Positions 40,816 through 49,106 of a stretch of 64,000 nt of DNA are shown here, one piece after another. Location: positions 1,798,001-1,862,000 of the forward strand of contig NZ_JBEPOK010000001.1 in assembly GCF_040546765.1 (NCBI RefSeq), in the 5' to 3' direction. The position numbers and the translations under genes were made by a program. Each line of letters opens with the position of its first letter. Position 1 is the first letter of the stretch. The notes beneath the pieces are model-generated. The model was given only the letters and a program-made list of their open reading frames with translations, ran no database searches and was not told where the DNA came from. The stretch is from Arthrobacter sp. OAP107 (GTDB lineage Bacteria; Actinomycetota; Actinomycetes; Actinomycetales; Micrococcaceae).

Positions 40816-41025
40816 ATGACCACCACGACCACCACCGCCGTCGGCACAGTCCGTGCGGCACAGCCCGAAGACAGGAGCGAGCAGATCTGCGACGACGCAC
40901 TGCTGCTGGTCTCCGCCCACTCGGCGGACGCGGCCGACTGCCGTGATCTCGCACTCATGCTCGGCCTTGTCGAGGTGGACCCCTCCGGGTCCGTCACCAA
41001 GGCCAATCCCTGGAACGCCGACTGA
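40816..41025 (+). CDS. Hypothetical small protein (69 aa)
   Basis: Thr-rich start followed by an acidic helical part with two cysteines (SEQICDDALLLV, DAADCRDLALMLGL). No family is recognised. It stands alone between hairpins. GAAGAAGGACG precedes the ATG at a somewhat long distance. Confidence 0.5.
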   Translation: MTTTTTTAVGTVRAAQPEDRSEQICDDALLLVSAHSADAADCRDLALMLGLVEVDPSGSVTKANPWNAD

Positions 41026-41175
41026 AGGTGCTTCCCGCCGGGCCTACCCAAGAGGTGAGCCTGCGATTGACCGCCGCGCGCATGGGTAGCGCGCGGTGTC
41101 CGGGTCCGCGGGGCTGACGCCGCCGCGCCCGGATTCAGGGGCCTCACGGCCCCTGACGGGTGGGTTGAGAGGAGC

Positions 41176-41211
41176 GCGGGAGGGCTCGTCGCCAGAGGCG
41201 AGCCCTCCCGC
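41176..41211 (+). terminator. Strong hairpin terminator
   Basis: GCGGGAGGGCTCG (41176-41188) pairs perfectly with CGAGCCCTCCCGC (41199-41211). It insulates the helicase gene from upstream transcription. Confidence 0.75.
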
Positions 41212-41260
41212 TCTCATGCCCGCGCCCGTGACCCAAGCGCTCGTCTACGAGCATTCGACT

Positions 41261-41304
41261 GACCATTCGTCTCCTGTGAGAATGGTCTATGCGGCTTCCA
41301 TTCG
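41261..41304 (+). promoter_or_regulatory. Putative promoter: two CCATTCG copies and GAGAAT box
   Basis: GACCATTCG (41261-41269) is followed after 8 bases by GAGAAT (41278-41283). A second CCATTCG lies at 41298-41304, about 50 bases before the helicase start. AATGGTC (41281-41287) is the inverted complement of GACCATT, forming a loose palindrome. Confidence 0.45.
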
Positions 41305-41353
41305 ACAAACCCTCTCGACCCGCCTACTGATTCGTTCGAAGAAAGACGACACC

Positions 41354-44143
41354 ATGCCTATTCTGCTTGACGACATCGACCTTTCCGCAGCCGCCGTCGC
41401 TGCCCAGAAGAACGTCGACCCGAAGTTCTTCTCCTCGCGCCTGACCGGGTCCGGCAAGAAGACCGGCCTGCTCAATGAGAGTCTGCGGCCGATCAACACC
41501 GCGACCAACACCGCCTACGCGGTTGACCGCGACATCGAGGTCAAGCAGAGCTCGACCCACCACGACATCACCACCGCGCTGGTGCCGCTGGCCCCGATCA
41601 CGCGCCGCTCCCTGCTCTCGGGCGGGTCGTTCACGCTGCCGGTACCGCATGTCGATGACCGCTTCGAGGTCGACATCGCCACGCCGACCAACTCCTGGGA
41701 CGTGCACTTCGACATGACCCCCCAGGCCCTGACCGTGTACGAGGATAAGTCCGGCGACAAGATCCGCCGTGACCTGGTGATCCAGTACCGCCTGGAGCTC
41801 TACTTCCTCAAGCAGGGCTTGGCCGAGCCCGAGCGCGCCGTATCGGTGTCCCGCTCCATCGGCTACGGCAACCACGACGCGGCGGTGTTCCTGCAGTGGG
41901 ACACCAGCCCCGCAGAGAATGCCCGCGACGTCATCGAGGATGTGCTCTCGGCCGCAGGGTTGAGTGCCACCAACCTCGACAAGCTCGCCGACTGGATGGA
42001 CGAGTACCCGATCTACGAGCGCATCACGCGCCTGGCCCAGATCTGGGACTCCGAGGCCATCTCGGACACCGTCTGCCAGTACGTGCAGGACATGCCGGCC
42101 AGCCCCACCGAGGAGCAGCTGAACATGCTCGCGGTGCAGCTGCGCTACCTGGAGAACTACAACGTCCCGCTGGAGGCCTACCGCCGGATCCACCAGCAGC
42201 TGGACACCACGTTCTCCGCGCCGATCGCGGCGAAGCTGTCCAAGCAGAACCTCAGCCTGCTGATGAACCACACCCTCGACCACCTGGAGCGCATGAAGGG
42301 CCAGCTCCTCACGCCGCCCCAGCCGGCCACGGCCCCGGTCTTCCCGCCGCACCTGTCCAAGCAGCAGCTCGACGCGCTCAGCACGCACGAGCCGCTCGTG
42401 ATGACGCAGGCCGGCGCGGGCACAGGCAAGTCGACCGTGATCCTTGAGCGCATCAAGTACCTCGAGACCTGCGGGGTGCCCGCCAGCGACATCACCGTCC
42501 TGTCGTTCACCAACGCCGCCGCCGACAACATCACGGAGAAGAACCCGAACGTCGGCTCGATGACGATCGCCAAGATGATCATCGACATCTATTCGATGAA
42601 CCACCCGACCCACAAGGTCTCGGCCATCGACACGATCATCAACTCGATCGACATCTTCTACCCGAACAGCCAGTTCGCGGCGACGTTCCGACACCGCCTG
42701 CTGGAGGTCGACCAGAACAAGACCGGCGCGTTCACGGCCCTGAACACCTTCGTCGAGAACCACTTCGACGAGGTGATCGCGCTGCTCGACCGCATCGAGC
42801 AGACCTCGCTGGAGCTGCAGATCATCATCTGCTACCAGAAGATCGATGACATGTCCGAGCCTGCCCACGTGCAGAGCAAGTACCTGATCATCGACGAGGT
42901 CCAGGACAACTCGGTCTTCGAGTTCATCTACGTGCTGAAGTACATCACCAAGCACGCCCAGTCGCTGTTCATCGTCGGGGACGCCAGCCAGACGCTGTAC
43001 GAGTTCCGATCGGCCAACCCGAGGGCGCTCAACACGCTGGAGGGCTCGGGGGTCTTCGCAACCTTCCGGCTCACGACGAATTACCGGAGCAACCAGGAGA
43101 TTCTCGACTTCGCGAACGTCGTGCTTGGCGGTCTGGAGACCAACCAGTTCGCCAACATCCAGCTGCAGGCCAACTCGCTGGCGGTGCCCACGGCCGACTC
43201 CTTCCAGGAGAAGGTCACCCTCAACTACCACGAGGTGGCCCGCCTGACCGGCTTCATCGCCAACGACCTGCAGCCGCTCGTGCGCAACACGGTGATCCCG
43301 GAGTACGTTCAGGCCTGCCTGGACCGCGGCGAGCAGGTGGCCTTCCTGGCCTACGCCCGCCGTGAGGTGGCGCTGATCCAGGAAGTGCTCGAGAAGGCCT
43401 ACCCGAACAAGCACGTGGCCTCGCTCGTCAGCGACCGCGTCTACGCCACGGACATCTTCTCGAAGTACATCAAGTTCTTCTGGAACGACGTCCTGCAGGT
43501 GCAGCCGGCCAACGCCTCGTTCGTGGTCTCGCAGGGGATCAAGGACAACATGGGCAAGCTGACGAAGAATGCCGGAAACGTCAACGTCGAGAAGGCAATC
43601 CTGCGCACCATCTCCGAGTGGTGGGTCGAGAACAGCGCCGCGATCAACGGCTGGGTGGCCCTGTGCAACCAGGGCAGCCTGCCTGCGAACGTGTTCTTCG
43701 ACCGGCTCCGCGACAACCTCCTGTCCTTCGAGATCACGCGCAACCAGCAGAAGCTGAACGTGAACAAGCAGAAGAACCAGGAGCGCAAGCGGAAGAACCT
43801 CGAGTCCAAGGCCGATCTCGTCGTCTCGACGATCCACGGTGCCAAGGGCCTCGAGTTCGACAACGTCGTCGTCCTCTACAAGGAGGACGCGAAGATGACC
43901 CAGGACACCAAGCGGATGTTCTACGTCGCGTTCACGCGCGCCATGAAGAGCCAGTACGTGCTCTCCTACGGCACGGCGAAGAACCCGCCGATCCAGAGCA
44001 GCTACGAACAGATCGTCAACGCCCTCACCGAGCGTGACGAGAAGAACGCGCAGCGCGCTGCGGGCATCGACCCGACCCTTCTGGTCGACGACGAGGACGC
44101 CGGTACCGCCGGCGACCAGCAGCAGATCGCAGAAGCCGTCTGA
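41354..44143 (+). CDS. UvrD/Rep-like superfamily-1 DNA helicase with large N-terminal domain
   Basis: Residues 345-905 hold a full SF1A helicase set: Walker A AGAGTGKST (K359), motif II IIDEVQD (D514, E515), motif III VGDASQTLYEFR, motif IV TTNYRSN, motif V STIHGAKGLEF and motif VI MFYVAFTRAM. The 340 residues in front of it are not found in UvrD; they are acidic and mixed alpha/beta, without recognisable motifs, and may bind a partner or DNA. The ATG follows GAAAGAC, as at the primase-helicase. The gene is monocistronic with a promoter and terminator of its own. Confidence 0.9.
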   Translation: MPILLDDIDLSAAAVAAQKNVDPKFFSSRLTGSGKKTGLLNESLRPINTATNTAYAVDRDIEVKQSSTHHDITTALVPLAPITRRSLLSGGSFTLPVPHVDDRFEVDIATPTNSWDVHFDMTPQALTVYEDKSGDKIRRDLVIQYRLELYFLKQGLAEPERAVSVSRSIGYGNHDAAVFLQWDTSPAENARDVIEDVLSAAGLSATNLDKLADWMDEYPIYERITRLAQIWDSEAISDTVCQYVQDMPASPTEEQLNMLAVQLRYLENYNVPLEAYRRIHQQLDTTFSAPIAAKLSKQNLSLLMNHTLDHLERMKGQLLTPPQPATAPVFPPHLSKQQLDALSTHEPLVMTQAGAGTGKSTVILERIKYLETCGVPASDITVLSFTNAAADNITEKNPNVGSMTIAKMIIDIYSMNHPTHKVSAIDTIINSIDIFYPNSQFAATFRHRLLEVDQNKTGAFTALNTFVENHFDEVIALLDRIEQTSLELQIIICYQKIDDMSEPAHVQSKYLIIDEVQDNSVFEFIYVLKYITKHAQSLFIVGDASQTLYEFRSANPRALNTLEGSGVFATFRLTTNYRSNQEILDFANVVLGGLETNQFANIQLQANSLAVPTADSFQEKVTLNYHEVARLTGFIANDLQPLVRNTVIPEYVQACLDRGEQVAFLAYARREVALIQEVLEKAYPNKHVASLVSDRVYATDIFSKYIKFFWNDVLQVQPANASFVVSQGIKDNMGKLTKNAGNVNVEKAILRTISEWWVENSAAINGWVALCNQGSLPANVFFDRLRDNLLSFEITRNQQKLNVNKQKNQERKRKNLESKADLVVSTIHGAKGLEFDNVVVLYKEDAKMTQDTKRMFYVAFTRAMKSQYVLSYGTAKNPPIQSSYEQIVNALTERDEKNAQRAAGIDPTLLVDDEDAGTAGDQQQIAEAV

Positions 44144-44154
44144 CCGACGGCACC

Positions 44155-44198
44155 GGCGCGGGCGCTCCACCTCCACGAGAGGTCGGAGCGCCCGCGCC
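44155..44198 (+). terminator. Very strong terminator after the helicase
   Basis: GGCGCGGGCGCTCC pairs perfectly with GGAGCGCCCGCGCC around an ACCTC/GAGGT inner stem. Confidence 0.85.
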
Positions 44199-44250
44199 TC
44201 CTGCTTCCCATCCCATAAACACAGCCAATGCAGCTTCGAAGGAGCACGCC

Positions 44251-44871
44251 ATGACCGCCACTGGAATCCAGGCCGGCTCAGAGGAGCTCGTGCCGGGCCC
44301 CGACAGTGCCTACGACCTGGTCATCTGCCACGACGACCGGATCGTCTTCCACGACCACTACCCCTCGCCAGCATTCCGGCTGCGCATGTGCGCGCAGCTG
44401 CTGACCGCCTCGGACGTCGTCCTGGGCGCAATCGACGCCTCCGCCGCGAACGAAGTGCACGAGCTGTACCAGTCCAGCTCCGGGCAGTGGGAGAGCGCCC
44501 CGGACAGCGTGGTCAACGCCATCGCCAAGCTCTGCCGCCGATGGGGCGTCCAGGTCTACGTGAGCACAACCCGCAAGAAGACCGAGGTTCCCGCCGCGCT
44601 CTATTCGGTGATCACCGAGTACGGCCCCGGACAGACTATCGCCGAGCACTTCACCTCCAGAGAGGCCCGCCGGGCCAGCCTCATCGAGCGTGCCGACATG
44701 TTCTTCAGCTCCCGCGGCAGCATCCCCGAGCGGGTGCTGGCCGACGAGCAGCGCCTCGCCGCGCTCGTGGGTGCGTTCCTCATGCCCGCCACCGTGCTCC
44801 TCACCGAGGCCGTGCTCGACGAGGCCGACGGCCACTACAAGCCCTCCGGCCGGCCACTGCCGATCCTCTGA
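44251..44871 (+). CDS. Hypothetical protein (206 aa)
   Basis: A mixed alpha/beta protein with YDLVICHDDRIVFHDHYPSP near the start and long helices later (RRASLIERADMFF, QRLAALVGAFLMPATVLLTEAVLDEA, shortened). No family is recognised. GAAGGAG precedes the ATG. It may form one unit with the next gene, 62 bases downstream. Confidence 0.63.
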   Translation: MTATGIQAGSEELVPGPDSAYDLVICHDDRIVFHDHYPSPAFRLRMCAQLLTASDVVLGAIDASAANEVHELYQSSSGQWESAPDSVVNAIAKLCRRWGVQVYVSTTRKKTEVPAALYSVITEYGPGQTIAEHFTSREARRASLIERADMFFSSRGSIPERVLADEQRLAALVGAFLMPATVLLTEAVLDEADGHYKPSGRPLPIL

Positions 44872-44933
44872 GCACCGCCCGAGCGGACGGCCCCGACCAC
44901 AACCCTGACCAGCAGACCCGGAAGGGACCCGCC

Positions 44934-45875
44934 ATGTCCGCACCTGACACCGTCAAGCCCGAGAACCCGTACGCCCGTACGTACGCCGACTTTCTCGCCC
45001 AGACCCGGGAGCACGTCCTCGTCGTTCTGCACGACGAGGATCTCTACCGCCACTTCAGGATCCAGGCCCCAGGGACCCGCATGTGGTCCTGGGACGTCAC
45101 CACCTGGCCCGGCCACCTGGCCACCAGCGGCGACATCGCCGACGGCTACATGTTCACCCGAGAACCCGACATGATCGGGTTCTTCGCGTCGGCCGGCAAG
45201 AGCGAGGGCTACTACTCCGACGGTGCGCCAAGCATCGACTTCCGCTACTGGGCCGAGAAGCTCTGCGGCGGCCGCTCCCGCGAAGTAAAGCAGTACGACT
45301 CGGATCTCTTCATCCAGCTGGTGCGGGAGCACCTCGAAGAAAGCGAGGGACTCGGCACCGAGGCCCAGGAGGTCCACCATCAGCAGTTGGCGCTGCTGGC
45401 GCGCCTGCACGAACTGCGCGGCCTTGACGGGGACGCACAGTTGGCGCTCTTCGAGGCCCACTGGAACGCCCAGGAGCACCTCGCGGCCACCGGCACCGTG
45501 CTGAACCACGAGCGCCGGAACGCGGCCGCTGCCGCGCGCGCTGCCCTCTGGAGCACCGACGGCATCCCCGACGAGAAGTTCGACCGGCTCACAGAGGAAC
45601 ACAACTGGATGGAGCTCGCCGACATCGAGGTCCCACGACATTCCCCTGCCGAGCGGCGCATGGAAATCATCGAAGACGCCCGCTGGCACGCCGACAGCGA
45701 GTCGGAGGCCCACAAATGGCTGGCTGAGCACGAGGACACCGTCGGCTCCGACACCTGGGAGTGGGACCTGCGCGACTGGGACATCCACTTCCTGTTCACC
45801 TGCTACTGCGTCGACCTGGCTGTGCGCCTCTACCGCGAGCACGCCGCCGCGAAGACACAGCAATCCGCCGCCTGA
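44934..45875 (+). CDS. Hypothetical acidic protein (313 aa)
   Basis: The protein is rich in Trp, His and acidic residues (MWSWDVTTWPGHL, TWEWDLRDWDIHFLFTCYC), mainly helical in the middle (QQLALLARLHELRGL). No family or catalytic motif is recognised. GAAGGGACC precedes the ATG. It belongs to a run of same-strand genes of unknown function. Confidence 0.65.
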   Translation: MSAPDTVKPENPYARTYADFLAQTREHVLVVLHDEDLYRHFRIQAPGTRMWSWDVTTWPGHLATSGDIADGYMFTREPDMIGFFASAGKSEGYYSDGAPSIDFRYWAEKLCGGRSREVKQYDSDLFIQLVREHLEESEGLGTEAQEVHHQQLALLARLHELRGLDGDAQLALFEAHWNAQEHLAATGTVLNHERRNAAAAARAALWSTDGIPDEKFDRLTEEHNWMELADIEVPRHSPAERRMEIIEDARWHADSESEAHKWLAEHEDTVGSDTWEWDLRDWDIHFLFTCYCVDLAVRLYREHAAAKTQQSAA

Positions 45876-45911
45876 GCCGACCCCACCCACATCCCGACCC
45901 AAGGAGAACCC

Positions 45912-46612
45912 ATGAGCGCCGATATGCTCACCGCGGCCATCGCCGTCCCGGCCGACCGCACCAAGCCGATCGACTTCGAACGCGGCCGCCTGATGGTCGA
46001 GGAGACCGCGGACCCTGAATCGTTCCGGTTCGACGACCCCGAGTCCCAGCTCGAGGAGCTGGTCGAGGACTTCGACCCCGACATGCACCTGGACGCCGAG
46101 GGCGAGCCGAGCCCGGAGGTCATCAAACGCGTCGGCCGCAGGGTCATCGACGAGCTCGAAGAGGCGCTGAACTCCAGCGAGACGGACACCATCGAGGTCG
46201 CCGGCTACCGGCTCTACCTCTCCGGCGGACTCTCCTCGGGCGATTCCCCCACCGACGCCGCCGACGCGATCTGGCACGCCCACCACCTGCCGGTGACCGT
46301 CCTGCTTGCCATGGGATTCATCCCCGACTGCCGCAGGCCGCTGTCCCGGACCAACGGCAACCCCGGACCTGTGACCGACACCGACATCGTCGACGCCATT
46401 GCCCTCGGCCTCGGCACCAAGCCGGAGTGGTCCGGTGCCGACGAACTGGAGTGGATCGCCAACGCGATCGGCTCCGTCCGGCCGCACCCGGAGACCGGGA
46501 CCCTGCCGAGTACCACACGGAGTTCACGGAGCGGCACGGCTTCGATCCGGTCGACGACAACTTTCTCATCGGCTATGTCAGCCAGTACGACAACCAGGAA
46601 GGCGGGGACTGA
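45912..46612 (+). pseudogene. Hypothetical protein with -1 frameshift near 46497
   Basis: The first 195 residues look coding (an acidic FDDPESQLEELVEDFDPD stretch, then YRLYLSGGLSSGD and WHAHHLPVTVLLAMGF). After the GGG at 46497-46499 this frame turns into Ser/Thr/Arg-rich nonsense up to 46799. The -1 frame instead continues sensibly with DPAEYHTEFTERHGFDP and ends EGGD at 46612, just before the next gene. Loss of one G from the run, as a real mutation or sequencing error, explains it; programmed -1 slippage is less likely. The restored product would be about 233 residues. Confidence 0.65.
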
Positions 46613-46614
46613 CC

Positions 46615-46878
46615 TTGGCCAGCGGTGTTTTCATCCTCTGCGCGTGCTGCGCCCTCAAGCTCGTGAACGACGACGAGTCGGCTTGCCGCGACTACCACGG
46701 CCACGACCACGCTCCGCTGCAGGTGCCGGCTGGCACCGCGATCACCCAGGGTCCCCACGAATGGGCGGGCTCTCTCGAACTGACCTGCCATGGCCATGAG
46801 AACGGGACCATCCAGCCCCTCGGGGAGTACTGGGTGGCCCAGCCCGGTCCCGCACCGGCCGAAGAAGGAGTGCGATGA
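46615..46878 (+). CDS. Hypothetical Cys/His-rich protein, TTG start (87 aa)
   Basis: The protein begins MASGVFILCACCALKLVNDD and contains further CRDYHGHDH and LTCHGH segments, suggesting zinc binding. No family is recognised. The TTG start follows GAAGGCGGGG and comes directly after the restored end of the previous frame. The gene overlaps the next by 4 bases. Confidence 0.6.
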   Translation: MASGVFILCACCALKLVNDDESACRDYHGHDHAPLQVPAGTAITQGPHEWAGSLELTCHGHENGTIQPLGEYWVAQPGPAPAEEGVR

Positions 46879-47159
46879 GCAGCCGGACACCAGTGCCCGA
46901 TGCGCTCTTCGACGCCGATCTCTGTCAGCCTCTCGGCCGCGAGGACTGGTTTGACCGCTTCGACTGGGTGATCATCGACAGGCGCGTTGTGCACGCGCCC
47001 GTCACCTGGACATGGACGTGTCCCACATGCGGAGAGTCCGGCGTCATACCCGATGGTCCCGACCTGCTGGCAGTCCCGCACGGGTCACAGCATGCTGCAG
47101 GACTTTTCGGGACGATCGTCCCGCTCGACGTCGAGGCCGAGCGTCCGTTTACTGAATAG
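46875..47159 (+). CDS. Hypothetical protein with a CPTC motif (94 aa)
   Basis: An acidic protein with REDWFDRFDWVIIDRR in the middle and WTWTCPTCGESG (about residues 45-56), which could be half of a zinc site or a redox motif. No family is recognised. It is coupled to the preceding gene by ATGA. Confidence 0.6.
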   Translation: MSSRTPVPDALFDADLCQPLGREDWFDRFDWVIIDRRVVHAPVTWTWTCPTCGESGVIPDGPDLLAVPHGSQHAAGLFGTIVPLDVEAERPFTE

Positions 47160-47187
47160 CCTCACCGCCCGGAAGGAGGGACCCACC

Positions 47188-47682
47188 ATGACAGAAATCA
47201 GCACTGCCACGGCCGCGGTCCTCTCGCCGGCCGTGATCGTCGACATCGACGGGACGGTCGCAACGCACACCCTTCCCGACGGACGCTTCATCAGGGGACA
47301 CCACGAGTACCGGCTCGTCCCCTGGGACCTGCCCAACCCGCCAGTGATCGAAACCGTGCGCGCCCTGCACGCTGCCGGACTTGAGATCGTGTTCTGCTCC
47401 GGCAGGCCGGTCATGGACGACAACGGCTGGGACGTCGGCCGCGCGACCTACGCCTGGCTCATCGAACATGTGGGGGAGTGGACTGCCAGCTGCCCTCTGT
47501 TCATGCGCGGACAGGGCGACCGCCGGCCGGACGACATCGTCAAGCCCGAGATCTACGAGGCCTTCATCCGCGGGCGGTGGGACGTCCGGCTCGCGCTGGA
47601 TGACCGGCCCAGGGTGATCCGCGCCTGGCAGGCCCTCGGCGTGCCGGTGTTCGACGTCCAGCCCGGCTCGGGCGAGTTCTGA
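47188..47682 (+). CDS. HAD-superfamily phosphatase, polynucleotide-kinase-phosphatase-like
   Basis: The 164-residue protein has the HAD motif I VIVDIDGTVA (nucleophile D19, acid D21), then FCSGRP as motif II and LALDDRPRVIRAW as motifs III/IV. The DIDGT and SGRP pattern resembles the 3'-phosphatase part of T4-type polynucleotide kinases, common in phages. No kinase P-loop is present. It may repair 3'-phosphate ends or act on small phosphates. GGAAGGAGGG precedes the ATG. Confidence 0.85.
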   Translation: MTEISTATAAVLSPAVIVDIDGTVATHTLPDGRFIRGHHEYRLVPWDLPNPPVIETVRALHAAGLEIVFCSGRPVMDDNGWDVGRATYAWLIEHVGEWTASCPLFMRGQGDRRPDDIVKPEIYEAFIRGRWDVRLALDDRPRVIRAWQALGVPVFDVQPGSGEF

Positions 47683-47687
47683 CGCAT

Positions 47688-47729
47688 GGCCCGCGCCCTC
47701 GACCCGCAGTGGGCCGCAGGGCGCGGGCC
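47688..47729 (+). terminator. Strong terminator after HAD gene
   Basis: GGCCCGCGCCCT pairs perfectly with AGGGCGCGGGCC; it is followed by TGCTTCTCTTC. Confidence 0.8.
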
Positions 47730-47811
47730 TGCTTCTCTTCAACTGCCCCGCTACGCCATTCCCCAGCGACTCAGTGTCCATCAGGAATGGTGGGATATGA
47801 GGCACTGGCAT

Positions 47812-47833
47812 CCCATTCGACCACGAATAGACT
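47812..47833 (+). promoter_or_regulatory. Putative promoter of the toxin-antitoxin pair
   Basis: CCATTCG (47813-47819) is followed after 8 bases by TAGACT (47828-47833). Only 6 bases separate that box from the ATG at 47840, so the transcript would be essentially leaderless, which is common in actinobacteria. Confidence 0.5.
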
Positions 47834-47839
47834 GGAACC

Positions 47840-48211
47840 ATGACTGACGACAAGACCCCCCAGGCCCCGCGCGAGGGCTCCCTGCCGAAGTTCTCCGTGA
47901 ACGTCGCCCCGACCCAGAAGATTACCGCCGCCGACCTGGGCACCCTGCTCGAGCGCTTCCGCGCCGGGGATGCCGAACCCCTGATCTTCGGTGACGGGAA
48001 CGTCCCCGAGGCCGCCGTAATCCCGTTCGCCGACTTCGTCGACCTGCTCCGGCGGGTCCACGCCGACGAGGCTGCCTTCCAGGCCGAGCTCTCCCGCCGC
48101 ATCCGTGCCTCCGACGCCTCCGAGGAGCCCGGCCTGACCCTCGATGAGCTCGGCGATGAGCTGGGCGAGCCGGCCCGGTCAATGATCCGCAAGGTGCTCG
48201 ACGATGACTGA
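47840..48211 (+). CDS. Probable type II antitoxin
   Basis: The 123-residue acidic protein has KITAADLGTLLERFRAGDAEPLIFGD and EAAVIPFADFVDLLRR, the pattern of Phd/YefM-like antitoxins (shortened quotations). The acidic C-terminus would wrap the toxin. It overlaps the next gene by 8 bases, typical of antitoxin-toxin pairs. On a plasmid this pair would stabilise inheritance. Confidence 0.72.
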   Translation: MTDDKTPQAPREGSLPKFSVNVAPTQKITAADLGTLLERFRAGDAEPLIFGDGNVPEAAVIPFADFVDLLRRVHADEAAFQAELSRRIRASDASEEPGLTLDELGDELGEPARSMIRKVLDDD

Positions 48212-48710
48212 GGGGCTGCGGATCAAGGTCCATCTCAGCCCCGGGGCCCGCCAGGACATCGAACGGTTCAACCAGCGCGCCCTGAAGAATCCGCACAGCC
48301 GGGATGAGGCGCTCCTTGAGGCCACCATCGTCATGCTCCACCGGCTCAACGGCCGCCGCCACCCGACTAAGCCGCTGGACTACGACTCCCGCTTTGCCGA
48401 CCTCTCCGACTGCGACACAACCTACGTCGGTGCGGATCCCCATGAGAAGCCGCCGCTGCGCATCGTCTCACGCGACATCAGGCCCGAGCCGCCCGGCGGC
48501 ATCACCCGGCGCGAGATCGTCGCCATCGGCGCACGCCGCGACAGTGAGGTCTACCGGACAGCCGGCCAGCGCCTCGGGCGGCCCGTCGGGGTCACCCTCG
48601 ACCAGCTCGCCGCCCAGCGCCGCGCATCCGCGGCGAAGAACCCTGCCCCGCAGGCGGGCAGGGGGCTCGACATACCCGCACCCGTCGGTGCAGACCTCGA
48701 GTTCGACTGA
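48204..48710 (+). CDS. Probable RelE/ParE-like toxin with C-terminal extension
   Basis: Residues 1-95 (IKVHLSPGARQDIERFNQRAL, PLDYDSRFADLSDCDTTYVG, PLRIVSRDI) follow the small RelE/ParE-like beta-sheet fold seen in mRNA-cleaving or gyrase-inhibiting toxins. The last 70 residues (EIVAIGARRDSEVYRTAGQRL and on) are an extension of unknown role. Catalytic residues cannot be assigned safely. Coupling to an antitoxin-like gene is the main support. Confidence 0.68.
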   Translation: MTEGLRIKVHLSPGARQDIERFNQRALKNPHSRDEALLEATIVMLHRLNGRRHPTKPLDYDSRFADLSDCDTTYVGADPHEKPPLRIVSRDIRPEPPGGITRREIVAIGARRDSEVYRTAGQRLGRPVGVTLDQLAAQRRASAAKNPAPQAGRGLDIPAPVGADLEFD

Positions 48711-48756
48711 CCATTGCGCCTCGTTTCTGTTCGTCATTCAGCCTTTCTCATAGAAT
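48709..48756 (+). promoter_or_regulatory. Putative promoter with GACCATTGCG and TAGAAT
   Basis: GACCATTGCG (48709-48718) overlaps the toxin stop. TCATTCAG and a good TAGAAT box (48751-48756) follow, about 39 bases before the first small membrane gene. Confidence 0.45.
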
Positions 48757-48794
48757 GGGCATGAATGATGATTCGATGGAAACGGGATTAAGTG

Positions 48795-49106
48795 ATGCAC
48801 GACTGCGACACGGACCACCAGGCCTGGGCTCCGGCCGTCGAGGAACCACGCCGGGGGATGAGCCCGCGGGCGCAGCTGACAATCCGCCGGAGCCTTGCCC
48901 TGGCGATCGCCCTGGGAATGGCCTACGGCATCTTCCATGTGGTCTTCCGCACCGATGTTCTTGCGCCGGTGATCGCTTACGCCGAACCCGTCAAAGACGG
49001 GATCACATGGGTGATCGAGGACCCGAAGCGGGCCTGGCTGGCCTTCGCCGTGCTCGTCACCCCGCACATTGGGCTCTACTACCTGCTGTTCGAGGACCGG
49101 AAATGA
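48795..49106 (+). CDS. Small membrane protein (103 aa)
   Basis: Two predicted transmembrane helices (RRSLALAIALGMAYGIFHVVF and AWLAFAVLVTPHIGLYYLLF, shortened) are separated by a short outside loop with VKDGITWVIED. An N-terminal acidic, His-containing tail would be cytoplasmic. No family is recognised. It overlaps a second small membrane gene by 4 bases; such pairs are common in mating-channel operons, which is only suggestive here. Confidence 0.68.
   Translation: MHDCDTDHQAWAPAVEEPRRGMSPRAQLTIRRSLALAIALGMAYGIFHVVFRTDVLAPVIAYAEPVKDGITWVIEDPKRAWLAFAVLVTPHIGLYYLLFEDRK

Larger units (their letters stand above)
41026..41353. other. Intergenic region with hairpins and promoter elements
   Basis: No gene is seen. 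The left part holds GGGGCC-TCAC-GGCCCC (41142 on) and a strong terminator. The right part holds two CCATTCG elements, one with a -10-like box, in front of the UvrD-like gene. Confidence 0.6.

Noticed and set aside
41324..44176. A 950-codon minus-strand frame opposite the UvrD-like helicase
   Set aside because: Antisense shadow with Asp/Val/His/Leu-rich composition and no motif; the plus strand has all SF1 motifs.
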